A DNA stretch of 64,000 bases from Icerya purchasi (taxonomy: Eukaryota; Arthropoda; Insecta; Hemiptera; Monophlebidae), in NCBI GenBank assembly GCA_039619475.1, contig CM077116.1:458179576-458243575 (forward strand), written 5' to 3'. How positions within the stretch are numbered: the first letter of the stretch is position 1; every line of letters starts with the position of its first letter. Below are positions 23,501-35,479 of this stretch, one piece after another. The notes beneath the pieces were generated by a model. That model was not told where the DNA came from. It did no database searches and saw only the letters and a program-made list of their open reading frames with translations. The translations under genes were made by a program, and so were the position numbers.

Positions 23501-24293
23501 AGCTAAGAGATTACCAAATTAACCGACATGTTGAAACTGTGTGTATATTGGGCTCTGGAGCGCCGCCCGAGGCTCAAGTAGATTAAAAAATTTCGGAAAT
23601 TCCTATCGACAGAAGGCAACAGCCTTAGCCAGCTACCGCGACGTACTTGGTTAGGTAGTGGTAATCGTTCGGAGTTTGCATCTCGTTGCTGAGAATATGC
23701 AATTTCCAAAAAAATTTCACTTGCACGCCGGATAATTGACGCGCCAAAAAAATAAAAAAAAAAAAAAATAAAAATAAAAAACAATACGAGCAAATATCTT
23801 TTTCTATTACATAAAACAGTTTTCTGCACTTACGGTTATGATTGGTTTAAAAGATTCCCAGATCGTTCCGTTCGCGTACACTTGTGTCTTTTTTTATCAA
23901 ATGGTAAATGAAAATATTTATTTTTTTTGTTTTTTTTCAGAATCGACAGCCGAGGGCATTATTAGATAAATGAAAATATTTTAGACGTAATCATATAGTC
24001 GGTAATGAGTTCTTATTTAGTTTTACTAAAATTCGAAAATGTAATAATCATTATTAAACAAAAAATTTTCGCCGGTGTTCGATTTTATTAAATTCTGATT
24101 TGTTCTTGATTATTTCCGGCTACTTATTTATAATATTACAATTTTCTCTCAATTATATGTACGTCAATCAGAGGATCGTGACAAATGGCGGAAAATCACA
24201 AAATCACTGGCGGATTAAATGTTAATCACGATACCCCACCTGGGGTGACGACTGTAGATGATGAGATGATATATATATATATATATATATGTA
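23501..24293. other. AT-rich non-coding stretch
   Basis: No gene is seen. It contains A-rich runs near 23745-23780 and a TA tract at 24270-24290 directly next to the foldback element. Confidence 0.45.
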
Positions 24294-24790
24294 CAGGATG
24301 CGGCAGCATAACTTCATTTTTTAAAATGCACCACTTTTTTTCTTCTTGAGTCATTTATTAGCTGTATTACTTATGGCTTATGTGAAAATATTGTGATATG
24401 ATATACGATGGGTATAAATGTTTTGAATTAAAATTAGATGTAGAATAGTAAAAATAGAAGTTAAGTCGGTTTAAGTAATATATACATATAAGACGAATAT
24501 GATGTATTAGATTTAAGATGTAGATGATGAATAAACGATATAATTATGTTGGGAACCCACAGACCAGCAATTGCCTTGTGGGACCCGCAAAACTATTTTT
24601 AAATAAAATAAAAAAAAAATAAATAAATAAATAATAATAACAGAAAATCGAAATACATACTCTAGATCCCCCATTGGGGCATTCTTCTCTTGCAGTTTTA
24701 TTTCGATTTTCCGTTATTATTTCTTTAAAAAATTCAGTTGGAAAAAAGTGTCGCATTTTAAAAAAGAGGAAGTTATGCTGCCGCACCCTG
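24294..24790. mobile_element. Foldback MITE, copy 1, with nested insert
   Basis: The ends are long inverted repeats: CAGGATGCGGCAGCATAACT on the left and a near-exact complement ending CTGCCGCACCCTG on the right. Pairing continues inward through the A/T-rich and GCATTTTAAAA-like segments. TA lies outside both ends, compatible with a TA target duplication as in Tc1/mariner-like elements, but the left flank is itself a TA microsatellite, so this is uncertain. The right arm and centre match copy 2 at 62376-62644, including the AGAAAATCGAAATA and ACTCTAGATCCC blocks. The left arm is interrupted between about 24346 and 24636 by unrelated sequence. No transposase is encoded. Confidence 0.75.
24346..24636 (+). 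mobile_element. Probable retroposed 3' end nested in foldback element
   Basis: About 290 bp with no counterpart in copy 2 of the foldback element. Its right end is A-rich, a run of AAAATAAAATAAAAAAAAAA followed by AAAT units, as in the tail of a retroposed transcript. Just before the tail lie two complementary-looking segments, GGGAACCCACAG and TGTGGGACCC. The source LINE is not identified. The exact left boundary is uncertain by about 10 bases. Confidence 0.55.
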
Positions 24791-25439
24791 TATATAACAA
24801 AAAAAAAGAGTTTACCGTTCGCTTACTGTTTTATATGCTTTACGGAAAAATGGAAGTCTCCGATAAGGAACGATTAAAGAAATCTCGTTAAAAGTGTTTA
24901 AAGAGACGTTTGACGCTAATGAACCAGATTGATTTATCACGCCGGAAAGGTAGAAAATGTAGTTGAAGAACAAATTGCGATAAAACGAAACACGTGTGTC
25001 CAACAATATAAACCGCTAAAAGGACAAGTCAAATGTGCAATGCGGCAATACTGTTGCAGTGTTCTATGCAAGCGGAACAGATTGCACGACATTGAGATTA
25101 ATCTGTCAAATTTAAAGAGATTTCTCAGACCGAAATTGGTTTCTGAAACTATTCTACCGTTGTGGCGAAATTCGCGGGTCCAGAAGGGTTTTTATGATCC
25201 GGGTTCAATTTTCTTCAGAAAGTTCCATTAAATAGGTAAATTATATTAAATGGAGGCGAGCAATGTTCGTTTTAGCGATTGCAGTTATGTTTAAGGTTTG
25301 CTGAAAAGTAAATATATAATACGCTTATTTAACGTGCTGAATGAAAAATTGGAAACATATCTTTTTTCTTAATGAAATTTCTCTATCAGTTGTATTTATG
25401 TGACCATGTTAAATACTACACCGATTACAGCACACAGAA

Positions 25440-25640
25440 TACGGGTGTCGTTCGAGCGTTATATACGGATGATATTTTTAACATTACTCAATTAAGAATA
25501 TTTAGTGTTATTTCGTGAATGTTTGAATGTAGGAAAACAGCGAAAATCGAACGAAAATTATCATTATTGCTGTATTTTTAAGTGTTTGCATTAATGCTTT
25601 GTTTGATTTGTACGTTCGATATAGACCCGAGGAGAAAAGC
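25440..25640 (+). repeat. Dispersed repeat, copy A
   Basis: This matches 29200-29385. Shared blocks include GATATTTTTAACATTACTCA (TAATATTTTTAACATTTCTC in copy B), GAATATTTAGTRTTATTTC, a GCGMAAATC-type block, ATTATTGCTGT and a GAYCCGAG block near the end. There is no coding capacity. It is probably a piece of an unidentified mobile element. Confidence 0.6.
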
Positions 25641-27126
25641 TCGATTACCGTATATTATTAATACCTAATTTTAATATCATATTAGGGAAATTTTAGATAA
25701 ATTAAAATTTACGCAATCGACATTTACAGCAATATTTAGATCACAATGCAGGTATGTTACGACGATAGATACCCCGGCTTCTGGATGAAAACTTGTATTG
25801 CCGAGAAAAAAATACCAGTCGGGGATGAAATAAGAGGAAATAATTAATGATAATAACGAAAACAAGTTATTGGAAAATGAAACACTGGGCGCTTAGGTTG
25901 CTTTATACAATGTACATACAAGTAACCATGGAAGAAATAAAAAATTCGAAATTGCTTAAAATCCATCAAAAACGGATTATCATCTTGTACGTGCAATAAT
26001 GTTACATATTAACGCCGAGAAAATGTCAACACGGTATTTGACAGTTTTTACGGTGTGCAGTGGCACCGTTTTTGAATGTGAAATATAAACGAAAAGAAAG
26101 AAAATGTGCTTCCGCAGAAGAGTATTTTTCGTGCACATTATTTTATCGGCATTCTATGGCAGCTAGAACAATCCGGACCTGCGGTAGAAATCACGTGAGC
26201 GCTCGAAATAAAGCCAACTGTCTCTCCTTAATAATTTCCTCAGGCCTATTTAGAATATTAGTGTAGCAGCTGCCTTCCAGAGGTTAATAATCTGGAAAAC
26301 GAAAGAAGGTTCTGAAAAAGTGTCAAGTTCTCATCCGAGTTTATTGCTAGAGGGATCGTAACCTTGCCAGACTACAGGTAGATAGAACTGTCCTCCCTCT
26401 CATCAATAGGTTACTCTCGCTTAATGCTTGTTAGGTCATCAGTTTAACATTTTTGGACCGCAGACAGTGATGATTCGTAGAGCATTGAAGCCTTTACCAA
26501 GGCTGACAGATAACACACACTTCATGCCGTAATAGCCGAAGCAGTTGAAAACTGACCACAGAAGCACTTTTTGCTGTGAGACATCGACGTCTCACAACAA
26601 ATAGTTCGACGATAATATTGCAATCTGTAAGCGTGGGTTATATGCCTACGCGATGGTTTTGCTCTTTGTATTATATTTCTGTCCAATGTTTAAACACTCG
26701 GCCTATCTAGCTGCATTAAGACATTGCAATAGACAGTGGGAGGAGGGAAATATTTTGACAAACCAATTTCACCTTCAAGTATTATAAATTCCTTTAAAAA
26801 ATGACAGTTTACCTATTCGTTCGAAAGAATACTAACCGTAAAACCAGATATGGCGCTAATAAAATCTATTCCTACAGTGCCTTTTATGATCTTGAGATTA
26901 AGGCTGTGGTGTTTTCGTTTCAGGTATAAGACACTAATAAAGAAAATTTATTGCTTTCTCTAATGTTCACAATGTTCCCAACGCCCACTTATTCGACACG
27001 CTGCCAGTATAGTATCGATTAGTTTTTCAATGCTCCTCTGAAATCAATTGATGTCTCTACAAAAGAAAAGCTGTTAATCTTAAAAACGGACTAGAAATTG
27101 CATACATAAATATATAAGAACATTTA

Positions 27127-27130
27127 CATA

Positions 27131-27189
<59 letters not shown>

Positions 27190-27236
27190 TTATATGTACG
27201 TATACACACACACATACACAAACGCGCGAGCGCGCA
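27127..27236. repeat. CA/TA compound microsatellite
   Basis: CA tract, then TA tract, then a second CA-rich tract ending in an alternating CG segment. Confidence 0.95.
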
Positions 27237-29036
27237 CTAGGACTAATGGTCCAATCTAATTTTTATAGCCAATACTAATTTTATCTCAGCTGTTCCCAAA
27301 CAAGTCACTTCCACCTATTAAAACTTTTAAAAAATATATGACACATCTTTATGCTATTCATTAGTGCTGGAGCAATAATTCTTTGCTGTGATCATACTCT
27401 TCGTTAACTAGGGCTCCCAATGCACGAATTACAAGAACAAATAATCAGTCAAATAAATTTGGTATAAAATAAAAATGAAATTCCAATTTGTGCGTACAAT
27501 GCACAAAGCAAAAATTCAAAATCGGCACAATAAATAATATAAATTCCTGCCAAATAGGAACGTAACGTTACGACAGTCCAATGGTTTCAAAAATTAACGG
27601 TCAACATCTTCGACCCTTCGAGACGATTAGAGTAAAAATTAATGAAATTAAAAATAAAGGGAAAAGAAAAATTTAATGATTAACGTGCAAACGGTTTAAT
27701 AAGCCAAAAAAAATTAAATGAATAAAAACTCGACAAACAAAATTATAAAATAAGAGAAACTCTCTGAGAAGAGGAGAATAGTAATGTATGAAATAATTTC
27801 CTCTTTTGCACTTTTTTGTGGGGCTTAGGGAAAATGATAGTGTATATTTATTTTCAGTCATAAATTGTTTAAAATAAAAAAAATTATTTAACTTGCTATT
27901 CTCGGTTAGACCTTCCTTTCCCAGTATTATTAAAAAAAAGAAATGGTAAAAAACTAAAAATCAAAAAAGGAACAGATCTTGGGGGGGGGGGGGTAGTCTT
28001 TGGATTTGATCCAACCGAAGTCTTTAAATAGATTGCCTTAATTAAAATCGCCCATAAAAAAAAAAAAAAAATACAAAGTGGAACGAATTAGTTTACTAAA
28101 AATATTCTTTCTACATTTCTTTTAAAACCTGAGCTTAACAACGTGGAGTTCCGCCATTTTAAGTCACATTTTTATTCGCTTTTTTGTTCGCGATAAGAAA
28201 AATCACAGAAATTTTTTCACTTTTAAGATAGAGCACTTCTTGAGGATTCTGGTACTTTTCATTTCGACTAAACTACCTTATCTCACGTAATAATTTCGTT
28301 TAAGTTATGAGAAAGAAGTTGATCAATATGTTTAGGGTAGAAAGCAGATATGATCGCAGTTAGGAAAGGAAAACGGTTGCTACGTTGGCTAAAAGAGTAA
28401 CTTCGGACATATAAGAAAAATTTAAACCGGCCGAAGAAATTAGTAGATATAGCGATAATGTAGAAGCGAATTTTTCATTTCGGTTTCATTGAAAGTAGAG
28501 AAAATATAGCCAGAAAGCCTGAAAAAAGTAAATGACAAAGGAATAAATGAACGTTTTCTAAAATTAACCATTATTGATTTTTATCAATTCTAAAATGCCG
28601 AAAATGTTATCGATTTACAAGTCTACAGCAGTACTGTCTACATTAACTTGTGCAATTGCTGCAGATATGTCCAAATGTACTTATTAGCGGGGGAGAGTGA
28701 GATGTACTGTTTTGGAGGTGGAAAGATATAAGGGATCCCTTTCTGTCTCAGAGCATATTTCTTGTCTGTCTCTAAACAATGCCCCGTGCTTATCTGTGTA
28801 AAAAAATAACCACTCATTATTTGAGAAAAATAAAAGAAATATTTTTCATAGTTCGCTCTCGGTTCTTATAAGAGATCCCTGGTACCTTGGAGTACTCCAA
28901 AAAATTGGTGCTGAACATCTGGACCTCTCTGACCAACTCTACGCCTAGAAACTGCGCTTGACATATTTTTCTAATTTTGACAGAGATACAAAACGTCATC
29001 TTCTTTCACATTACCAAAAGCCAAACATTGAGCCCC

Positions 29037-29385
29037 GGCGACCGACTGTTTCCTATCAGTCCAGGAGGATTCTCTGGTCTTTCTAGACTGTGAATGAGAT
29101 TCATATCTGCGCTCGCATTTAATAGCACATCTCCCTTCGCTTACAGCTTTATTCGCGTTATAATTATATGGGCACTCTAAATAAGATAGCGATTAAAACA
29201 CACACTGATGTCGTTGTAGCATTATATATGGATAATATTTTTAACATTTCTCACTTACGAATATTTAGTATTATTTCACTTGAATGTAGAAAATTAGCGC
29301 AAATCACGCGAAAAAATTTACATATTACATGAATATTATTGCTGTTGTTCTTTGATAAATTTTCAAGTTCAGTACAGATCCGAGT
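29037..29385 (+). repeat. Dispersed repeat, copy B
   Basis: The first part, GGCGACCGACT followed by CTCTGGTCTTTCT, resembles 37715-37800; the second part resembles 25440-25640. The copy is therefore longer than either partner and links them into one family. It ends directly at the CA/TA microsatellite at 29404. Confidence 0.55.
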
Positions 29386-29403
29386 AAAACCCGGTCACTA
29401 GAA

Positions 29404-29468
<65 letters not shown>
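29404..29468. repeat. CA/TA microsatellite
   Basis: A CA tract followed by an uninterrupted TA tract. Confidence 0.95.
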
Positions 29469-29472
<4 letters not shown>

Positions 29473-31817
29473 CGCCCTGTTTTGGGCGTGAATCGTTCGG
29501 GCGGTAGAGAACGAGGGTTTTTACTCTTAATTTGTAATATCGTATATACATATTTCTCGCCCAGAATTAATATAAATGTGTTTATTTATGCGTTTAAAAA
29601 TTGTTGTGCCTTTATTTGTCTTTTTCGATATTTTTTTGAAACCTAGGTAGCTTCGTCAAGGAATTAAATTTATAATTAACAGAAGAAACTTCAATAAACG
29701 TATCCCCCAATTAAACTTGCTAGATACGAATGAAAAAGATAATACAACGAATATATATTAGAAGCAAATTCAATCCAGTTATTTAAATTACGTAGGGTTG
29801 ATGGTCTGTAATTTTTTGAAATATGGCTAATAATACATAAAAAAAAAAAAAAAAAATTGAAAAGAACCGATATTGCATTTGACCGATTATTAATATTAAT
29901 CATCTTCATCCATTTCGTATTACTAATGCTAACGGAACTGTTAAATTTACATCGCAAGAGTCTATTTATTTGTATTTCACACCAAAGTCGTTATTTCAAA
30001 AAAATGAATAACCCAATAAAATGATGTAAAATATGTGTTTTGCGATTATATATATGCGTATATTTATAACATGATATACACGTGGAAAAACTAAATCGTT
30101 AACGAAGAACGGTATTTTTTGTGTGGAATTTCTGATAGCAGTATTTGGTAACTCGTGTTTCTCACTAACACAAATGATAACGTTTAGCGAATGATACCTG
30201 AAAATCACCGCAGGTAGTCCGTAAAAAGGTCTGAGTTCGCTACCGCCCAAACGATCCACACCCGAAAGATCGCGCCTAAGCGATCACGCCCGAAAGAACT
30301 GGCTCCATTTATACATACATATATATATATATATATGTAATAATTCGGTAATGGTTTAATCACCTCCTTCTGTCATACACAGATTTATTTTATTGTGCAA
30401 AGAAAATGATATAGTCTATTTATTAAACTCTTCTATTAGAATTCCGGAAGTTTATTATCTGCAATGGTCTAGGTCCGGGGAATGTCCTCTTGGCGAGCTT
30501 CGAAATAATTGGACTGACTGAATACTCGACATTTTTCGGAAGCCATCAAGGTAGTGGAGAATATTTTATAAATAATAATGCAGCAAAAATAAATCCTACT
30601 CCGACTGTAATTCAAAAAAATAAAAACTTTTCACACATTCAGGTAATGGAACTTGCTTTCACCACGTCTGTTAAATAACTTCTTTGCAAAGTTATCGATA
30701 TTCCGAAAAATAGAAGGAAATCAACAACAGATCGATCTTCTTAAATAAAAAAAAAAAAAAAAAAACAAAAAATCAAACTGGATCGAGACGTAGAATTTTT
30801 ACAAATTTAAAAAAAAGATACGGCGCTGTTGTTTTACCTGCGAGAAATATCACTAACCGAGTTCGTCGTTTCCAGCAGATTCGGTACGACGAGTTCCTCC
30901 GATTCGTTTCATGTGGCGCGCGGATACGGATAATAACGACTTGGAGAAGCTTTAGGGAACATCAACGTGTTCAATTAAACCGTTAAGTAGGAAGAAGGTC
31001 CGTTTTTGCCGGTCTCATTTATGGCCAAAACCAAAGCGTGAAATGAAACACGTATCAGCTTACATCGAAGGAAGCCTTTAATTGCCGATGTGTAGCAGAC
31101 AGAAATAATACACGCCTTTTCCATTGTAAGGTTTCCGCACAGTCTTAACATTTCTTCTTGTCCCATTCGGTTTACAATTAATAGGCAAGCAACCGGAATT
31201 AAGTATGCGAACAGAACTGCAATTGACGGACTCACGCATTGTCAGTAGCGGCATTCTTTGCAGGATGCATATCGAATGCTGTCCGATCTCGCATTTATTT
31301 GCTTTACCAATATAGGTATAAGTCTTTTAAAAGATGTATTTTTTTCATAGACCGTCGCTTAGAAAGAGTAATTTCATGAACCTGCTTAATGAACATCTGC
31401 AAGCACGTTCAGCAAATCTTCACCAGCTGATCTGGATAATGTTTCAAAGCAATGTGACGCGTCTGACAGCGAACACAGCAGCGCGTACAGGAGTGTTTGT
31501 ATGCTACGGATAAACGGTGTCATTAGTTAAAAAGGATGGTCGTCTCTGCACATGGTCAACATGAGATGGCCTACCGCTGAAATCTCTGCATTGTGATATT
31601 TATAGACTCGTATCCCGTGAGTCACTAGCGACAGATTTGTACATTAGCAGCTCCGGTACGAAAGCCAGGAAAATTAATTGATCGATTAGTTGTGCTGTTC
31701 CTTCTTTTGACACATGTTCATTTTTGCCCTCTCCTTTCCGTGGATAATTCAACTACGTCCATATCGTTGCTTCTTCTTCACTTCGACACGTGATTTTAGC
31801 GTTGTTCTTTCCAAAGT

Positions 31818-31851
31818 GTCGCCTGTATCCTAGGTGGCTTCGTCAGGCGAC
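31818..31851. repeat. Short inverted repeat around a dispersed motif
   Basis: GTCGCCTG at 31818-31825 pairs with CAGGCGAC at 31844-31851. The loop TATCCTAGGTGGCTTCGT is similar to sequence near 29643 (CCTAGGTAGCTTCGTCA) and 35872 (TATCCTAAATGGCGAAG). Confidence 0.5.
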
Positions 31852-32414
31852 AAATAATTTTAGCGATTCCGCCGTCATTTTCAGTTATTCTCAAATAATC
31901 ATTTTAATAGCTCTGCTAAATATGACTGTACATCAAAGCCTAGTGAATTTTCTCACGAAAAGAATAACGTCAAGTTCTCCCGGAGAAGCCTTTAAAATTT
32001 GCTCGAGCTAAAAGGCCTTTCATTTCGAGTGGGAACGGAATGTCATCCGATTTCACTAGGACGAAACACCATTTTTGGGGTTATTCCAATAAAGTATGTA
32101 GCAAAAGAAACCTTGAACACTTGCCTTAAAGTCGCGGCCAGCTACTTAAAGACCAAGCCGATACATGCGGGTGAAAAATTAAGAAATACAAAAATTTATT
32201 TGACTCCAAATATTTTCCGATCTTTTTCTTCCTTTATTAATGACTACGTCTCCGTAGCTCGGGGTATACTGCATTTTTTGTGATTCTTTTTCAGTGATCG
32301 GTGTATCATTTTCCTTTCAACTAAAAATAAAATAAGACACCCGTACGATAGTGATGATATTATCTCCGCTGTATTTCCAAATTCAACTATGAAAGAAATT
32401 CAATTTTTTTCCTT

Positions 32415-32762
32415 ATAAATTTGCTTATGCACACGCCAAAGGTATCTGATATGTCTCCAAAAATGAAAGAAGACGGGTAGTACGATAAAATACTGATAAC
32501 ATTGTCGGGCGATTTCAATATAAATTTATCGAACGCTTGTACATCAACACAGTTCCTCGGTTATCATGAAAGACAGATTTAGAGATAAGAGTTGCATATC
32601 GATCCTAATATTTCGACAATTCGAAGCGGGTTCGGCGCTATATTTGCTAGGCATAACGCACGAAAGATTATATTCCCTACTTCAGGTATGTTTGCGATAG
32701 CTCGAAAAGATCAACAAACGTTCTTGCTTCCAACTAACGAAATAAACGTACAAGAAGACGAG
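32415..32762 (+). pseudogene. EEP-type endonuclease fragment, decayed
   Basis: The plus-strand frame reads MHTPKVSDMSPKMKEDG, a stop, YDKILITLSGDFNINLSNA, then two stops, then ELHIDPNISTIRSGFGAIFA and a further open stretch to a stop near 32762. SGDFNIN corresponds to the GDFN catalytic motif of exonuclease-endonuclease-phosphatase domains. DPNISTIRSG resembles the STTR-x-G segment found in the endonucleases of some non-LTR elements and in the endonuclease domains joined to PIF1-helicase proteins of Helitrons in insects. The SDH motif that should follow is not visible. Which element class it belongs to is not settled; no helicase or reverse transcriptase is recognisable beside it. Neighbouring frames at 31999-32283 and 32938-33162 are unassigned and could be parts of the same element. 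Confidence 0.45.
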
Positions 32763-33231
32763 TAAAAAATTAATTTGATAAGAAAGTATCTTGCATTTGA
32801 TCGTACAACATGGCTCTTAGAATAGCTTGAAAAAGTTATACTATTACAATTTTATTCTTCGTTTGTCCATCCGAAAACCGGTGAATTATCGGCTACTGGA
32901 AACGACGTTGCAAAACGTTTAGAATACAAACAATTGTATGAAAACAATCGATATACCTTATTCTACTAAGAACAACGCGATCAATTTGCTCAATGACATG
33001 AATTCGGAAGAGGTTCGAACCGCTATTTCGTACCTAACATTCGCGCTCTTGTCCTCCCGAAACAGAATAAACGATGATTGTAAAGTATATATTTATTATG
33101 CAACCGTGTGTATTGTAACTAAACGAAAACAAATAATAATTAATAAACGATGTAAAGAATGAGTAGTCAATTGAAAACGATTTTTCTAGAAGAACTTTAG
33201 AAGAAAAAAAATTTGGGGTCAACGGTTAAGT

Positions 33232-33278
33232 TTATATATATATATATATATGTATATATACGTGCGTGCGTGCGTGCG
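33232..33278. repeat. TA then GTGC microsatellite
   Basis: A TA tract with one TG interruption followed by about four GTGC units. Confidence 0.9.
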
Positions 33279-34561
33279 AAAAAACATTACACTACTTGCA
33301 TTTTACATTCTTTTTTTGAAGTCGGTAAGAATTATACACTACATGGCGGCAAAAATTATGCATTGATGAACTCCTTAAAATAGAAGTTTTACTGTAATCG
33401 TTACCATGATCTGATTATATATTTATATTTTCTATTATGGAGAGCCTAGATAAACGATAAATGCATGAGCAGGCATATATATGTAAAACCTCGATCCTTC
33501 GGATTTCGTAGTAGCGACGTGGGCCCTAGGTGATATTTTTTTTTCTATAATATTTATGAAAGAGAAAAAATTTTAGTTTATCAAGTCGTTAAAAAAAAAA
33601 AAATCATAGTTTACGGTTACGTAGCAATTTATTCCAAAACATACATAAAAATTTGAGTTTTTATCGTATTATCCACAGCTGTAAAACTGATGTTGTTATT
33701 AATTTTATGCTTTGGAATTATATCGCTTCGCGCTCTTTCTTCTGCTTCAATTTGAGTTTTCAACATGATATTATACAAAATTTCCCCGCTTTTTCCATGT
33801 GATAAAATTATATTCACTATTCGCATTCGTATAAAAACTCAAAAAAAAAGGCATCTTCGTTGCACTACTATGCCTTTTTATAGCAGTTCGTAGACAGTTT
33901 ACATCCATCGACATTATCCGAGTTACAGTTTGCATAAAGCACGTTAAAATCTTTATTAACCCATTCGCGGCTCCAAATTAATGAGGCATGATCATTCGGA
34001 GGTATTTTTCATGAATGGTTGGACATTAATTTTTTCGTAGCGCTGGAGTCCTATATACTGTGAAATGTTAAAACCAAACTAGGCGACAGTCCCATCGCTT
34101 TTATCACTAATATCGATATAACCTACCAGAAATATACGGTGAATCGCTAAGGTACAAACTTATTCCATTATGACTGTGAATATATCGAAGAAAGACAATT
34201 TTTTATATATTATTAATTCTGCGTTTCCATAGGTAACTTTTTTTAAAAAGTTTTTCGTCTTTCACGATACGTTGAAACAGTAAATTTATTACACATTGCT
34301 TTAGACGTAATTTTTGACTCATACATTTTCCGCATTTTTTCTTATTCTCTTTTTGTTTTCTTTTCTGTAGTCCAAAGCGGTACATCGATCAGCATGCACT
34401 TATTGTTTTCCTTGTTTTTCGGTTGGGATCTGTCTTTTTGATGTCCCATAAGTAGAAACACTTCACGAACGTTTGTGGTTTACATGTTGCTGCCATTTTT
34501 CACAACTCTTATGTTCAAATGCTGCAGGCATTGTGTCTTGTAACATCATTGTACGCTGAGG

Positions 34562-34563
<2 letters not shown>

Positions 34564-34631
<68 letters not shown>

Positions 34632-34764
34632 GTTATTATTATTATTATCATCATCATCATCATCATCATCATCATTGTCATTATCACCATTATCATCATT
34701 ATCACCATTATCATCATTATCACCATCATCGTCATCGTCATCGTCATTATTATTATTAATTATT
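34564..34764. repeat. ATT/ATC compound microsatellite with 18-bp unit
   Basis: About 27 ATT units, then a TCA/ATC tract, then an 18-base unit ATTATCACCATTATCATC repeated about two and a half times, then GTCATC units and a closing ATT tract. It yields long spurious Ile/Met or Leu/Ser frames on both strands. Confidence 0.95.
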
Positions 34765-35248
34765 AAAGATTCTCTTTCAGTAAAACAATAATTGACGTAT
34801 CAACACTGTAAGATGAACCTGTCGTCAGTACCATTAATAGTTGTTATAGTTTAAAAATTCTCGTATAATACTCGCTACATCTGATTTATGTTTTTATATT
34901 TTGTATCAGAATTTTAGGAATTACTCCATTAATTGACAAAGTTGTATTTGTTTTACCTCCCATAATCTTTTCAGTTCTTCCTTTTTCTTGATCCGTGATC
35001 TGTTAATATTCGCTGATCATGAAATTGCTATATCCTAAGTACACGTTGTTTTTCATTCATTACTAGAGCATCTTTGATTGTTTTGTCTATTATGATTTCG
35101 CGATTGAATTATAGTTTCTGTAATGTCGTTTTTGATACTGATGGATTCCAGTGTTAATTAAGTGTCATTCTACTGACAACGATTTTATTATTGGTACACG
35201 TCGTCAGTTACAGTAAGCCCGCTCTGAAGGCTGTATGACTAAAAGTTG

Positions 35249-35475
35249 CTAATTCGGCATTTTACGCATTTTTTTTTCGGGGGAAGATGGGGGATCACTG
35301 ATGAGCGTATTAACCCGAGAACTAGGAAAGAGGAGGAAAGTAGAATTGGATCTTTGTACAGTACCAAAAGTGGCAATTAGAAAGAACTCAACCGGTATGG
35401 CAGAAGAAAAAGCGAGGATGAAAGACGTGCAATAGGGTGAAAGAAGATCCATTAGTGAAGATGAGCAGTAAACGG
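35249..35475 (-). pseudogene. LINE RNase H fragment, decayed
   Basis: On the minus strand LIFTNGSS (35444-35465) corresponds to the first catalytic motif (F-T-D-G-S) with the Asp changed to Asn. After a frameshift, SSAIPVEFFLIATFGTVQRS corresponds to the Glu-containing helix (S-x-F-x-A-E-L-x-A-I-x-x-A), and NSTFLLFPSSRVNTLISDPP corresponds to F-L-L-F-S-D-S-L-S-A-L with the catalytic Asp also lost. Both Asp positions are thus mutated, so the fold is dead. This is the RNase H of an I-like LINE ORF2; the reverse transcriptase and C-terminal parts are not present next to it. Confidence 0.6.
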
Positions 35476-35479
35476 AGGA

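Larger units (their letters stand above)
24791..32414. other. Long non-coding stretch with dispersed repeats
   Basis: About 7.6 kb without a recognisable gene. It contains the dispersed repeat copies at 25440-25640 and 29037-29385, microsatellites at 27127-27236 and 29404-29468, a 13-base G run near 27980-27992, and a small hairpin at 31818-31851. All open frames here are short and motif-free. Confidence 0.45.
32765..35240. other. AT-rich non-coding stretch
   Basis: No gene recognised. It includes a TA/GTGC microsatellite at 33232-33278 and the large ATT/ATC tract at 34564-34764. Confidence 0.45.

Noticed and set aside
34463..34791. Long Leu/Ser and Ile/Met open frames
   Set aside because: They are translations of the ATT/ATC microsatellite in different frames.
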